Of a stretch of DNA of 64,000 nucleotides, positions 20,541 to 30,678 are shown piece by piece. Every line of letters starts with the position of its first letter. The first letter of the stretch is position 1. Both the position numbers and the translations under genes were made by a program. Source of the stretch: Pseudomonas hefeiensis (GTDB lineage Bacteria; Pseudomonadota; Gammaproteobacteria; Pseudomonadales; Pseudomonadaceae). The notes under the pieces are model-generated. The model searched no databases, was not told the DNA's origin, and saw only the letters and a list, made by a program, of their open reading frames with translations. The stretch spans positions 5,456,001-5,520,000 of the forward strand of contig NZ_CP117449.1 in the NCBI RefSeq assembly GCF_030687835.1, in the 5' to 3' direction.

Positions 20541-22980
20541 TCAAGCCGGCTTGGCCTCCGCCAGCGCCTGTTGCGCCAGTTCCTTTTCCGCTTCCTTGAT
20601 GTCGTCTTCGCTGATCATCTCCGCGATCACCCGCAGCCGTTCCACCACCCGGGCATTGACGCTGCCCTCAGGGAATTCACCGTTTTCATCCGGCTCGCCG
20701 GCAGGTTCACCCACCAACAGGCTCAGGGCTTCGTCGGCCTGGCGCACCGCATAGACGTGGAACTGCCCGGCTCGCACGGCAGCGAGTACTTTCTCGTCAA
20801 GCATCAGGGTGGCGACGTTGGCCTGGGGAATGATCGCCCCTTGCTCGCCGGTCAGCCCACGGGCTTCGCAGAGACGGAAGAAGCCTTCGATCTTCTCGTT
20901 GACCCCACCCACCGCCTGCACTTCACCAAACTGGTTGATCGAGCCGGTGATAGCGAAACACTGTTTCAGCGGCGTCTTCGACAAGGCAGAAATCAGCGTG
21001 CACGCCTCCCCCAGGGATGCGCTGTCGCCATCCACGTAGCCGTAGGATTGCTCCAGGGCGATGCTGGCCGAGATCGCCAGGGGGAATTCCTGGGCATACC
21101 GGCTGCCCAGGTAACCGGTGAGGATCATCACGCCCTTGGAGTGGATCGGCTGGCCGAGGTTGACCTCCCGCTCGATGTCGACGATGCCGCTGCCACCGGG
21201 ATAGACCGTGGCGGAAATCCGCGCCGGCACGCCGAACGCCGAATCCCCCACCTCCAGCACTGTCAAGCCGTTGCACTTGCCCACGGCCGCGCCGTCGGTG
21301 TCGATCAGGATGATCCCCGCCAGCATATCGTCGAGGATCCGCGCCGAGACGCGCCCGGTACGGGTGGCCTTGGCCTTGAGGGCCCGTTCGATGTGACCGG
21401 CGTCGGTCATCTCGTCACCGGCCAACTGACGAATGAAATCCGCCTCGCTGACTAGCTGGAACAGATCGCCGATCCGCGCCGACAAACGCCCCTGATGCTC
21501 GGCCAGGCGCGCACTGTAGGTGGCCAGGCGCGCCACCGCGTCCGCGGTCAAGGGCGCCATGCCCTCCTCCGAAGTACGGGTCTTGAGCAACTGGGCGAAC
21601 TGCTCCAGGCTTTCATCCCCCATCGGAATGTCTTCGTCGAAGTCCACCAGCACGCGAAACATTTCCTGGAAGTCCGAATCCAGGTCCTGCAAGGCGTAGT
21701 AGAGCTGGCGAGCGCCAATGATCACCACTTTGACTTGCAGCGGGATGTGCTGCGGCGTCAAGGTGACCGTGGCCAGACGACCCAGCTCGCCCAGTGGCGA
21801 CTCCATTTTCAGTTTGCGCGATTGCAGGGCGCGCTTGAGTGCATCCCACACGAACGGCTCGCCAAGCATTTTTTCTGCTTCGAGGATCAGGAAACCACCG
21901 TTGGCCCGGTGCAACGCCCCCGGGCGCAGTTGTCGATAGGTGGTATAGAGCGCGCCCTGGTCAGTGCTGTATTCAATGCGCCCAAACAGGTTGTCGTAGG
22001 TCGGATGCGGTTCGAACACCACCGGTGCGCCACCGCTGGTTGGATGCCCTACCATCAGGCTCGGGGCGTATTGCTCCTCCAGAAGCTTGCGGGCAATGGC
22101 GTCGCTCTTGCTGTCGTCCACCAACTGCTCGACCACCGTCTTGAGCAGGTAGACCTGCATGGCTTGCAGGTAACCGCAGACCGCGGCGTTCTCTGCATAC
22201 TTTTCCGACAGCGGCGCCAGCAAGGGTTGCAGGGCCAGGGTGATGGTTTCTTCGTTGAGGTGACGCAACTGGTTACTGGACTCGCGCTTCCACTGCGGCA
22301 GGCTGGCGAGTTCTTCGTTCAAACGCTCTTCCAGGCCCGAGATATCGTCATGAAAGCGCTCGCGCTCGGACTCCGGCAACTGGGCGAATTCCGCCTCGTC
22401 CAGGGCCTTGCCCTCGCTCATCGGCGTGAAGGCGATGTTGCTGCTGTCACGGTACAGGGCGACATCCTTCTCCAGCGCCAGACGCTCGATCACATCCAGG
22501 GCGCGGTCGTAGCGCTGGTTGAAGGTGCGGTCGATCGCGCTTTTTTTCTGCTGATAGGAAGGATGCTCGAACACCGCCGGGAAGGTCGCCAGCAGGTTGT
22601 CGATCAGGCCATTGATGTCGGCGATGAAAGCCCCCGCCGCACCCGATGGCAGCTCCAGGGCACGGGGTTCGCGGGGTTCATCGAAGTTGTTGACGTAGAC
22701 CCAGTCCGCCGGGGTCTGCAGGCGCTTACCTTCGGCCTTGAGGTAACGTTTGACGAACGAAAACCGGCCGGTGCCGGGCTCGCCCATGACAAAGACGTTG
22801 TAACCGGGGCGCGGCATGGCCACGCCGAACTGCAATGCTTCGACCGCACGCTCCTGGCCAAGCACACCGCGGAAGGGCTCCAGATCATTTGGTGGTAGAG
22901 AAGCTGAACTGTTCAGCGGAAAACGGGCGGGTCAGCGCTTCGGGCGCTAGGCGCAAGCTGGCAGCAACAGGATCAGGCAT
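20541..22980 (-). CDS. Lon-like ATP-dependent protease (PA4576-like), frameshifted near its N-terminus
   Basis: AAA+ Lon-type protease with an N-terminal AAA-32 segment. It has a Walker A-like M-G-E-P-G-T-G-R-F-S, and the C-terminal S16 protease domain has the Ser-Lys dyad: the Ser in D-G-D-S-A-S and a downstream Lys in G-V-N-E-K-I-E-G. Full length is 812 residues starting at the ATG at 22978-22980 (M-P-D-P-V-A-A). One extra T in TTT at 22888-22890 (AAA on the coding strand) breaks the frame after about 31 residues. Reading past it joins S-F-S-T-T-N to D-L-E-P-F. Without correction the open frame would start internally at about 22865. Confidence 0.85.
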
Positions 22981-23253
22981 CGGGCTTCCTTACATCAGGC
23001 GGGGGCAGATAGCGGCATTCTGGCGCTGCCTGCACCTGACTGGCAAGGAGCGCCTCAGACCAAAGCATAGTCAAGGGGCATACCTTGAGCACGAGCCCGT
23101 GCCTTCATGACATTGCGGTTACTTTTTGCAAAATGTCACGGAACCCCAGGATCGTGCCTAAACTCCAAATTGCGCGGCTGGAACAATAACCGGCCCACTG
23201 GCCTGTAGGGCCAGACCCTGTCCATTGGTATGCACATAAAAGAGAACATAGCT

Positions 23254-23742
23254 ATGAAACGGATTCTTCTCGGTACTCTCTTCACCGCTGTATCCCTTAA
23301 CGCCATGGCTCAGGCGCCAGGCGGTCCGGATTGCGGCTGGGGCAACATGCTGTTCGAAGGTCAGCGTGGCACCCCGGCTCACTTCCTGGCATCCACCACC
23401 AACGGCACCTCTGGCAACGCCACCTTCGGCATGACATCCGGCACCAACGGTTGCTCGACCAACGCGGCACTGACCTACGGTGGCAAGTCCTGGCTGGCCA
23501 TGAATGGCATGATGAACGAGCTGTCCGAAGACATGGCCAAAGGCCAAGGCGAAGCGCTGACCACCTACGCCGTGGTATTGGGCGTGGCGCCGGAAGACCG
23601 TGCGCATTTCTCCGCTGTCACTCACGAGCACTTCCAGCAGATCTTCAGCAAGGCTGATGTGACCGCAGAAGACGTGCATACCAACACCCTGGCCGTGCTG
23701 AAAAGCGACCCACGCCTGGCCAAGTACGCCACTCAAGCTTAA
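23254..23742 (+). CDS. DUF3015 family secreted protein
   Basis: 162 residues with a signal peptide (M-K-R-I-L-L-G...N-A-M-A) cleaved before Q-A-P-G. The DUF3015 features are visible: P-D-C-G-W-G-N near the start, a second Cys in T-N-G-C-S-T, and a C-terminal helical part rich in His and Glu. ATG 23254 is preferred over 23230 because it starts the signal peptide. Periplasmic protein of unknown function. A terminator follows. Confidence 0.8.
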   Translation: MKRILLGTLFTAVSLNAMAQAPGGPDCGWGNMLFEGQRGTPAHFLASTTNGTSGNATFGMTSGTNGCSTNAALTYGGKSWLAMNGMMNELSEDMAKGQGEALTTYAVVLGVAPEDRAHFSAVTHEHFQQIFSKADVTAEDVHTNTLAVLKSDPRLAKYATQA

Positions 23743-23754
23743 GCTCGACACCAC

Positions 23755-23787
23755 TCGCTCCTCTCGGGGAGCGGGTTTTCTTTTTGG
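23755..23787 (+). terminator. Rho-independent terminator after the DUF3015 gene
   Basis: Stem CGCTCC / GGAGCG with a TCTCGG loop followed by GGTTTTCTTTTT. It starts 13 bases after the stop. Confidence 0.8.
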
Positions 23788-23830
23788 GGCCCCTTTCGGT
23801 CTTTATTTTCGACTTTCCAAGTAGCCAACT

Positions 23831-25684
23831 ATGCTCAAACGCCTTGCCTGGCTGGCGCTCTGTGTGTGCGCCCCGTTGTCCGCCGCACCTCATGTCGACC
23901 CTCAACGCTTGCAGCAACTGGCCAACGACCGTTTCTGGATTTCCCTGGGCCACTACGAAACCGCCAAGCTCGGTGGCTGGCGCAGCTATGTCAGCGACAA
24001 AAGATTTTTCCTCGCACCCGACGGCAACGAACATCCAGACCACGAACTGTCCGCCACCGTGCAAGCGCTGTACGGCCCGGCCAGTGCTGGTCAGCAACAC
24101 GCCCAATGTGTGTACCCGGCGCGCACACGCTGGCTGAAGGCGCAGCTCAACCTGACGGATCTGCCGACGGTTGACTGCAGCGAATTCACCCAATGGTTCA
24201 AGGACGTCGCGCCCCACAGCGCGGTGATGATCTTTCCGGCCGCCTACTTGAACAGCCCGTCTTCGATGTTCGGCCATACCTTGCTGCGTATCGACCAGGC
24301 CGATGTGCAGAGCGACAAGACCGCGCTGCTCAGTTATGCGATCAACTTCGGCGCCTACATCGAAGGCTCGGACAACAGCATCCTCTATGCCTGGAAAGGC
24401 CTGATGGGCGGTTACCCGGGCCTGTTCGCCCTGGTGCCCTATCAGGAAAAACTCTCCGAGTACCGCAGCCTGGAAAACCGCGACCTGTGGGAATACCGTC
24501 TCAACCTGAGCCAGGCGGAAACCGAGCGCATGGTCGAGCATGTGTGGGAACTCAAGCAGATCCAGTTCGACTATTTTTTCTTCGATGAAAATTGCTCCTA
24601 TCGCCTGCTCGAATTGCTGCAAGTGGCCCGTCCCAGTCTGCGTCTGACCGAACAATTCCCGTTGACGGCGATTCCCACCGACACCGTAAAGGCGGTGAAA
24701 GAAGCCGGGCTGGTAGAAAGCATCGAATACCGGCCCTCCCGTGAGCGGGAGTTGCTCAGCCGCGCCGAACCACTCACCGACGACGAGCAGCAATGGGTGC
24801 TGAAGGTCAGCGCCGACCAGAAACAACTGCAAACTTCAGCCTTCAAGGCATTGCCTCGCGCTCGCCAGGCGCTGATCATCGACGCGGCCTATCGTCTGGA
24901 GCGCTACCGCGCCAACGGCCAGGAACGCGACCCGCAGCGCGCCCAGCGCAGTTTCGAACTGTTGCGGGCGATCAACCAGAACCCCGCGCCGGAACTCGAC
25001 ATCCCGCAACCGGGCCTGCCCGAGGATGGCCACGAGTCGCGTACCTGGCAGGCCGGCCTCGGCACCCGTGGCGACCGGGCGTTCGGCGAATATGGCCTGC
25101 GCATGGCCTACCACGACCTCAACGACAACGCCGAGAGCTTCCCGTTGGGCGCACAGATCGAGATTCTGCAACTGAAGCTGCGCCAGTACGAAGGCAATGA
25201 CTGGCAGTTGCAGCAGTTGGACCTTGCCACCATTCGCTCCCTGACTCCGCGCAACGAGTTGCTGCAACCGCTGTCCTGGCAAGTCACCGGCGGCCTGGAG
25301 CGGGTGCCGGGCAAGCACGACGATGAAACCCTGGTCAGCCACGTCAATGGCGGAGCCGGCGGCACATGGGCGCTGGGCGATGATGTGCTGGGGTTCGCCT
25401 TGGGCACGGTGCGGGTCGAACACAACAACGACTTCGCCCAATTCATCGCCCCGGCCGCAGGCTTCAACACTGGCGTGCTATGGAAAAACCCGCTGGGCAA
25501 CTTGAGCCTGGAGGCCAAAGGCGACTATTTCGTCAACGGCGAAGTGCGCCGTAGCCTGAGCCTGAACCAGCAGTGGGAACTGTCCCGTAACCTCGGCCTG
25601 CGCCTGAGCGCCCAGCGCGAATTCAGCCATCTGGCGTCACCGGAAACCGAAGTGATGCTGGAGGTGAAGTGGTATCACTATTGA
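23831..25684 (+). CDS. DUF4105 family exported protein
   Basis: 617 residues with a signal peptide (M-L-K-R-L-A-W...S-A-A). The DUF4105 core lies around residues 110-260 and contains the conserved D-C-S-E-F and F-D-E-N-C-S-Y-R-L motifs and S-S-M-F-G-H-T-L-L-R. The C-terminal 200 residues alternate polar and hydrophobic residues and end in W-Y-H-Y, consistent with outer-membrane beta strands. The conserved Cys and His may be catalytic, in the manner of NlpC/P60-like enzymes; that is an inference. No operon partner is obvious. Confidence 0.75.
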   Translation: MLKRLAWLALCVCAPLSAAPHVDPQRLQQLANDRFWISLGHYETAKLGGWRSYVSDKRFFLAPDGNEHPDHELSATVQALYGPASAGQQHAQCVYPARTRWLKAQLNLTDLPTVDCSEFTQWFKDVAPHSAVMIFPAAYLNSPSSMFGHTLLRIDQADVQSDKTALLSYAINFGAYIEGSDNSILYAWKGLMGGYPGLFALVPYQEKLSEYRSLENRDLWEYRLNLSQAETERMVEHVWELKQIQFDYFFFDENCSYRLLELLQVARPSLRLTEQFPLTAIPTDTVKAVKEAGLVESIEYRPSRERELLSRAEPLTDDEQQWVLKVSADQKQLQTSAFKALPRARQALIIDAAYRLERYRANGQERDPQRAQRSFELLRAINQNPAPELDIPQPGLPEDGHESRTWQAGLGTRGDRAFGEYGLRMAYHDLNDNAESFPLGAQIEILQLKLRQYEGNDWQLQQLDLATIRSLTPRNELLQPLSWQVTGGLERVPGKHDDETLVSHVNGGAGGTWALGDDVLGFALGTVRVEHNNDFAQFIAPAAGFNTGVLWKNPLGNLSLEAKGDYFVNGEVRRSLSLNQQWELSRNLGLRLSAQREFSHLASPETEVMLEVKWYHY

Positions 25685-25800
25685 CCGGGACATAGCCTGC
25701 ACTCACATACGCGAACAGATTCCTCACAACGCTTTCACATCGGCCTGACGAGTCCACTTCTAAACTTCTCATATAAGTGGATCAGGCAGGAATGCAAAAA

Positions 25801-26154
25801 ATGAGGCGCGCGGTGGTGCTGAGTGTGGTGATGTTGCTCGGTGGCTGTGAAACTACCCACGAAGATCTGATCGCCCGGGGTTACCCTCCGGCGTTCGCCG
25901 ACGGCTTCGATGACGGTTGCAGCAGTGGCCGGCAGGCGGCCGGCGTGATCACCGGCCAGTTCAGGAAGGACGTGCCACGTTATCTCAAGGACGCTCCCTA
26001 TGCCGAAGGCTGGAGCGACGGTTTCCGTCAATGCCAGGCCATGCGCGAAAGTGAGGAGCGTAACGCTTACCGCGAACGCCATTGGGACGAGCGGGAACGG
26101 GCCTGGCAGCAGCAGAAGGACCAGGACGCCGCCCGGGCTTATCGCTCACAGTGA
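25801..26154 (+). CDS. Small predicted lipoprotein
   Basis: 117 residues with a lipoprotein signal (M-R-R-A-V-V-L-S-V-V-M-L-L-G-G-C), the lipobox L-G-G-C placing the lipidated Cys at residue 16. The mature part is charged, with G-F-D-D-G-C-S-S-G-R and G-W-S-D-G-F-R-Q-C, which look like two related G-x-x-D-G repeats each with one Cys. ATG 25801 is favoured by AGGA nine bases upstream; ATG 25792 is an alternative. Function unknown. Confidence 0.65.
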   Translation: MRRAVVLSVVMLLGGCETTHEDLIARGYPPAFADGFDDGCSSGRQAAGVITGQFRKDVPRYLKDAPYAEGWSDGFRQCQAMRESEERNAYRERHWDERERAWQQQKDQDAARAYRSQ

Positions 26155-26224
26155 GTCGCGTACAGACATCCGCTGAAACCAAAAGCCTGCGACCATGGCC
26201 CAAACTCCAATAGAGGAGAACACC

Positions 26225-26716
26225 ATGAGTCGCGCCTTCGTCAATGAGGACAACGCAGCTGCCCAGGCCGATCAGCCGGTCGAACGCCAGGTCAGCGCGC
26301 AACCCAATTACGTCACACTCTCCGGGTTCGTCCAATTACAGGCCCGGGTCGCTGAGCTGCAGGCGCTACACGGCCAGCAGGCGGCCAGGGGAGAGCTGGC
26401 GGACAAGCAGCGAATCGCGGATATCGAACGGGATTTGCGGTATTTCAATCAGCGCTTGCAAAGCGCTCAGGTCATAACGCCAACTTCAGTGGATCAGGTG
26501 CGGATCGGGCATTGGGTGAGCTTTGTCGATGAGCATAATCACGAGCAGCGTGTGCAGTTGGTGGGTGAAGATCAGGCCGATGCGGCCAATGGGTTGATCA
26601 ATTGGGGATCGCCGTTGGGAGGGGCGTTGCTGGGAGCCAGGGTTGGCGATGAGGTAATTTGGGAACGGCCAGTGGGAAATCTCGCCATCGAAGTCGTTGC
26701 GATAGATCTTGGGTAA
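26225..26716 (+). CDS. GreA/GreB family transcription elongation factor-like protein
   Basis: 163 residues: a predicted N-terminal coiled coil (about residues 35-85) and a C-terminal FKBP-like Gre domain (V-R-I-G-H-W-V-S-F; G-S-P-L-G-G-A-L-L-G; G-D-E-V). Gre factors enter the RNA polymerase secondary channel and stimulate cleavage of backtracked RNA using acidic tip residues; here the tip region reads R-G-E-L-A-D-K, which differs from the classic GreA tip. The ATG at 26225 follows GAGGAG. It is probably a Gre paralogue, not the housekeeping GreA. Confidence 0.7.
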   Translation: MSRAFVNEDNAAAQADQPVERQVSAQPNYVTLSGFVQLQARVAELQALHGQQAARGELADKQRIADIERDLRYFNQRLQSAQVITPTSVDQVRIGHWVSFVDEHNHEQRVQLVGEDQADAANGLINWGSPLGGALLGARVGDEVIWERPVGNLAIEVVAIDLG

Positions 26717-26954
26717 CTTTGCCGAGCGCTGACCTCTTATGCACTAACCAACGCCCCCTCACATCATCCAGACACTTCCACCTTGAGTGTGGGCAAGTCG
26801 CAACATTACGACAAAACAATGATGTACAGCACGCTTGTAGCAACATGCAACTGCAACACAAAGTCATGACCACACACTGGCATTAAACCAAGCGCATGTT
26901 ACTGTTCTCCCCGCACTTCAACTCAGTGCTTAAAAATAACAAAGGAGATACAAA

Positions 26955-27098
26955 ATGAGTGAACAGCTACTGGCAATGTCGGGTGATTTCGATAGCGATT
27001 TCAAGTCTTATCAACAGGTAAACCCTCACGGTATCGAGTCTGCGGTGCTGACCATTGTCGAGTGCGGCACCGTGAACTGCACCGCTCTTTTGTGCTAA
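26955..27098 (+). CDS. Candidate class II lanthipeptide precursor peptide LanA1
   Basis: 47-residue peptide preceded by a strong ribosome binding site (AAAGGAGA). Acidic leader M-S-E-Q-L-L-A-M-S-G-D-F-D-S-D-F, then a short Thr/Cys-rich C-terminus with T33, C37, T39, C42, T43 and C47, the last residue. Pairing each Thr with the following Cys would give three methyllanthionine rings (T-I-V-E-C, T-V-N-C, T-A-L-L-C). It aligns without gaps with LanA2 (24 of 47 positions identical) and lies upstream of the lanM gene. The leader cleavage site is not certain; around residues 28-31 (E-S-A-V) is likely. The product assignment is inferred from pattern and neighbourhood. Confidence 0.85.
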   Translation: MSEQLLAMSGDFDSDFKSYQQVNPHGIESAVLTIVECGTVNCTALLC

Positions 27099-27259
27099 CC
27101 CCCGCTTTATCAAAGCACACCTGCGCAGCAGGACTTTGACACACACCAACTTCATTAATAAACATACTTCGTTACGCCCTACAGCCTGGATGCAACTATT
27201 CGCGTCCGCTTGGCCGCGGTCACTGCATCCAATACCTGATAGACGATGAGGATAACACC

Positions 27260-27415
27260 ATGAGCGAACAGATCCTGAACATGTCTGGCGACTTTGATCG
27301 CGACTTCGAAGCTTACCTGGCTCCCGACAAACGTAATATTGAGGCTATGGGAACGACTATCCTCGATTGCGGCACTCTGGCGTGCACGGGGGTTGGCTGT
27401 ACCACATTGCCTTGA
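27260..27415 (+). CDS. Candidate class II lanthipeptide precursor peptide LanA2
   Basis: 51-residue peptide with the same leader plan as LanA1 (M-S-E-Q-I-L-N-M-S-G-D-F-D). The C-terminal core carries T32, T33, C37, T39, C42, T43, C47, T48 and T49. The six positions T33, C37, T39, C42, T43 and C47 coincide exactly with LanA1, which argues for three shared rings. The extra T32, T48 and T49 could become dehydrobutyrines. A possible cleavage site follows M30-G31. GAGGAT precedes the start. It is followed by a stem-loop and then lanM. Two different precursors with one LanM could mean a two-peptide product or two separate products. Confidence 0.87.
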   Translation: MSEQILNMSGDFDRDFEAYLAPDKRNIEAMGTTILDCGTLACTGVGCTTLP

Positions 27416-27468
27416 CCTGAGTTATATCGAACTCAAGTCGAGCCATTGAAACCGGTCAACCCATAAAA

Positions 27469-27493
27469 ATAGAGCAGGCAGCGCCTGCTCTAT
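27469..27493 (+). promoter_or_regulatory. Stem-loop between lanA2 and lanM
   Basis: Perfect 11-base stem ATAGAGCAGGC / GCCTGCTCTAT with a 3-base loop, ending 7 bases before the AGGAG of lanM. No U-run follows. Hairpins here are common in lanthipeptide loci and reduce transcription of the synthetase relative to the precursor, or protect the precursor mRNA; which applies here is not known. Confidence 0.6.
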
Positions 27494-27512
27494 CCATATC
27501 AGGAGTTACAGC

Positions 27513-30500
27513 ATGCTGGTAAATTGCTTGAAGTTGCATCAGCGCGGCGGGCGCAGATTTGCTTCCGGTCAGGACATCGTCACTTTTCAAAACAACATGA
27601 CCCGCCTGCATGCCGACGACCAAGCTGTACTGCTTCACTTTGGATTGGACAGGCAACAACTGGTCGCCTATGTAAACGAACCCGCCAATGTGCAGCCGTT
27701 GCCCCCTGATAGCGAAACAATTCTGAGGCATTTACAGGAACAGCTCGCCCGACTTGACTCGATAAGCGTTCAGGCAAAAACAATACCGAGCAACAACGAA
27801 CATTTTTATTGGTTTGACTACCGTTTTTTTCTTTATTTTATCGATGTATTCAAAGCCGACGAGCGCTATTCGGACGCATCAGCACATATCGATGAGCAGA
27901 CCTTTTTTCCCAGCCTTGAAAGCCATTGTCACAGGCAGGATTAGGCGCACTTGCGAACAGAGTCTGGTGCATTATCTGAATACGCAGATTGCCGAAGGCA
28001 CTGATATCGATCTGGCCGGGTTCAACCAACGACTTAAAACCCACTCACTGACGTCACTGCTCGAAAAATACCCGGTGCTGCGCACCTGCTGTTTGATCTG
28101 CTGAAGGACACAGTCAACTATTTGTATGCCGTCATAGTTGACTTCGCCGCCGATATCGAATGGCTCGAAAACGACTTTTCAATCCCAGCCCGAAGCATCA
28201 ACGCCATTGAACTAGGGCTGGGCGATCCTCATGGCCGGGGCGAAACGGTCTGTCGAGTTGATGTTGGCGCCATGTCACTGATCTACAAACCCAGGGCGAG
28301 CCAGGAGGCGCTGTTCTTCAACCATCTGCTCAGGCAACTGCATGAGCGGACCGGAGCAGAATACTTTTCTGTCTACGCGCCAAAAGTTGTCAGCCGCGAG
28401 CGGCATAGCTGGATTGAAAAAATCGACAACGTGCCTTGTGAGAGCGAGGCGGACGTGGAACTGTTCTACAGCAAAATGGGCGCACAGATCGCCGTCATCC
28501 ATGCCTTGAACGGTATCGACTTTCATCACGAAAACATCATTGCGTGTGGAAGCAGCCCCGTCATGATTGACCTGGAGTGCTTGTTCACTGCGTCCGTCAG
28601 TAACCTGCTATTTGACTTGCCAGAGAACTGCGCACTGTTCAAAGCCTTCAAGCTGACCCGCCAATCGGTGTTTTCCAGCGGTTTTGTTCCCTTCGCACAG
28701 AGTTCGGGTAACGACCAGAGCGGCCTGACACGCCAAGAGCAGTTCATGTCCACTCGCAAGTCGCTGGTCTTCGAAAATGGTTTTTATCATTTGCGCAAGA
28801 TCAGCATCAAACATCGCCCCCAGCACAAACATTTGCCGCTTCTGGCCGGTGAGCGCAAGGGGCTTGAACACTACCAGACAGCATTCTTCCATGGCTTTGA
28901 GTATGCGTACGATGAGTTGATGGCTCAGCGGCAGAGGGTGATCCAGATGCTGGAGCAGGCTGCCGATCGACTCTCAACCCGCGTATTGATCAAGAATACC
29001 CAGCGCTATGCGGAATTTATCGGGCTGAGTCATCACCCACGCTTTATGCAGAATATGTTGGACCGCGAACTCCTGTTGGCAACGCTATGGAAAGACTTGA
29101 AGGACGCCTACCTCGCAAAAGGTGTGCCCCTCCACGAAATTACCGACCTGCAAAGGCTCAGCATCCCGTGCTTCACCATGCCACTCCAAGCCAATCACCT
29201 GGTGAATGCACAAGGTGAAACAATAGATCTGGGCCAGGTAGAACCGCCGATAAAAAGCTGTCTGGAGAAAATAACCAATATGTCCAGGGCTGACCGGATA
29301 TTGCAGCGTACGGTGCTCGAAACCTGTTTGTTTCCCCTGCCCAATGAACACCAACCGCTAAATCTCACGCGCCCGCATACGAAAGTTGAAAACCTCCGGC
29401 AGACAGAGCGTCTTGACAACATACAAGGCATCGCTTCCTACATCGAAGAGCTCTCGTTATCAGGCACAGGCTCGGACATCAGTTGGTTAGCCTTTCATAC
29501 CCATCCCACGACTCAAAAAAAATACCTCTCGCCCATGGCGCATGGTCTGTACAACGGCATTGCCGGGCTGGGACTGTTTTACCTGAGCCTGTTCAAAGTC
29601 AGCGGCATGTCCCATTACCTGTCCCGTGCCGATCAGGTGCTGCACTCGCTGGACCAACACGCCGGCTATTACAAAAGCGATCTGGGCATCAGTGCTTTTC
29701 ATGGCCTGGGGTCTTACATTTATCTTCTTATCAACCATCGACAAATCACCGGCGATCAAAAGAACAACGAAAAGCTGGAAGAACTGCTGACCCAACTGAT
29801 GGACGTGGCAGTTGAGGATTATGACTTCGACTTCCTGGGGGGCTGTTGTGGCGCGGTGACGCTCCTGGCGAACCTGTATACGGTGTATCCGCGAGAAGCT
29901 CTGCTGGCGACCATCCGGCGCATGGTCGAATACATCAAAAATGAAACCGTCATCGAAGAGGGTCGTTTCTATCGGCGCAACGATCATTCGATCATTCTGA
30001 CAGGGTTGTCCCACGGCCTCTCGGGCGCAATCCATGCGTTTTGCAAAGCCTACGACGTCACCCGCGATGCAGCACTGGTGCCGTTGGCCATCCAGTTTCT
30101 GGAGGGCGAAAACCGTTGTACCCGGGATGGTTTCTGGCTGGACTTGCGAGACACGGAACAGCCGGGGCATTTGTCCAAGTGGTGCCACGGAGATGGCGGA
30201 ATCCTGATCGCCAGGCGCCAGCTCTTGCAGTCGATGGGAGAGGCTCTGGACGAATCAACCAGGCAGATCATCAATGACGATATCGTGAGATGCGAGAACA
30301 ACCTCTGGCATGACGGACTTCGCAGCGGTTATAGCTTGTGTCATGGAGATTTTGGCAATTTGATCTGCTTGCACGATTTGTATCGCGAGGCAGGCAATCA
30401 CCTGGGCATCAGTCGTGTCAAACGGGCATTCGATGAGGTCGCCGGGCATTTTTTCGAAGGGAAACCCTTTGGGGGTAATTATGTTCCCGACCTCAGCCTG

Positions 30501-30596
30501 CTGACAGGAATCGCAGGCGTGGGCTATGCCTTGTTGTATGAGATGGATCCGACTATCCCCAACATTTTATCGCTCGACTTCGCGGTGCCCACGTAA
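27513..30596 (+). CDS. lanM: LanM class II lanthipeptide synthetase, with two compensating frameshifts in this sequence
   Basis: Corrected length 1027 residues; ATG 27513 follows AGGAG. The N-terminal dehydratase domain (DUF4135) shows E-K-Y-P-V-L, G-D-P-H-G-R-G-E-T-V, Y-K-P-R, F-H-H-E-N-I and P-V-M-I-D-L-E-C-L-F. The C-terminal LanC cyclase domain shows the zinc ligands C891 (K-W-C-H-G) and C943-H944 (L-C-H-G-D-F-G-N). It would dehydrate Thr/Ser in the two LanA peptides and add Cys thiols to form rings. One extra C at 27909-27911 and one missing C at about 28085 shift the frame and then restore it; between them the reading shifts to frame +1. Base composition is lower in GC than the neighbours, suggesting transfer. 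Confidence 0.9.
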
Positions 30597-30621
30597 GTCT
30601 GTGGGATAAAACAGCCACATA

Positions 30622-30653
30622 CCTGTGGGAACGAGCTTGCCCGCTCCCACAGG
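30622..30653. repeat. Single REP-like hairpin downstream of lanM
   Basis: CCTGTGGGAACGAGCTTGCC folds back on CGCTCCCACAGG. It lies in the convergent gap between lanM and ettA, with no partner arm, and could act as the 3' end for both. Confidence 0.7.
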
Positions 30654-30678
30654 TTTTGTGACCTGTTGTCCGACCTAA

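Noticed and set aside
26783..26811. A sigma70 promoter (TTGAGT, 17 bases, TTACGA) for lanA1
   Set aside because: The -10 match is too weak to claim, and no other clear promoter was found in the 240-base gap before lanA1.
28122..30596. A separate gene starting at the TTG at 28122
   Set aside because: It starts in the middle of the conserved dehydratase domain. The preceding segments complete a LanM N-terminus once the two one-base indels are corrected, so it is not a gene start.
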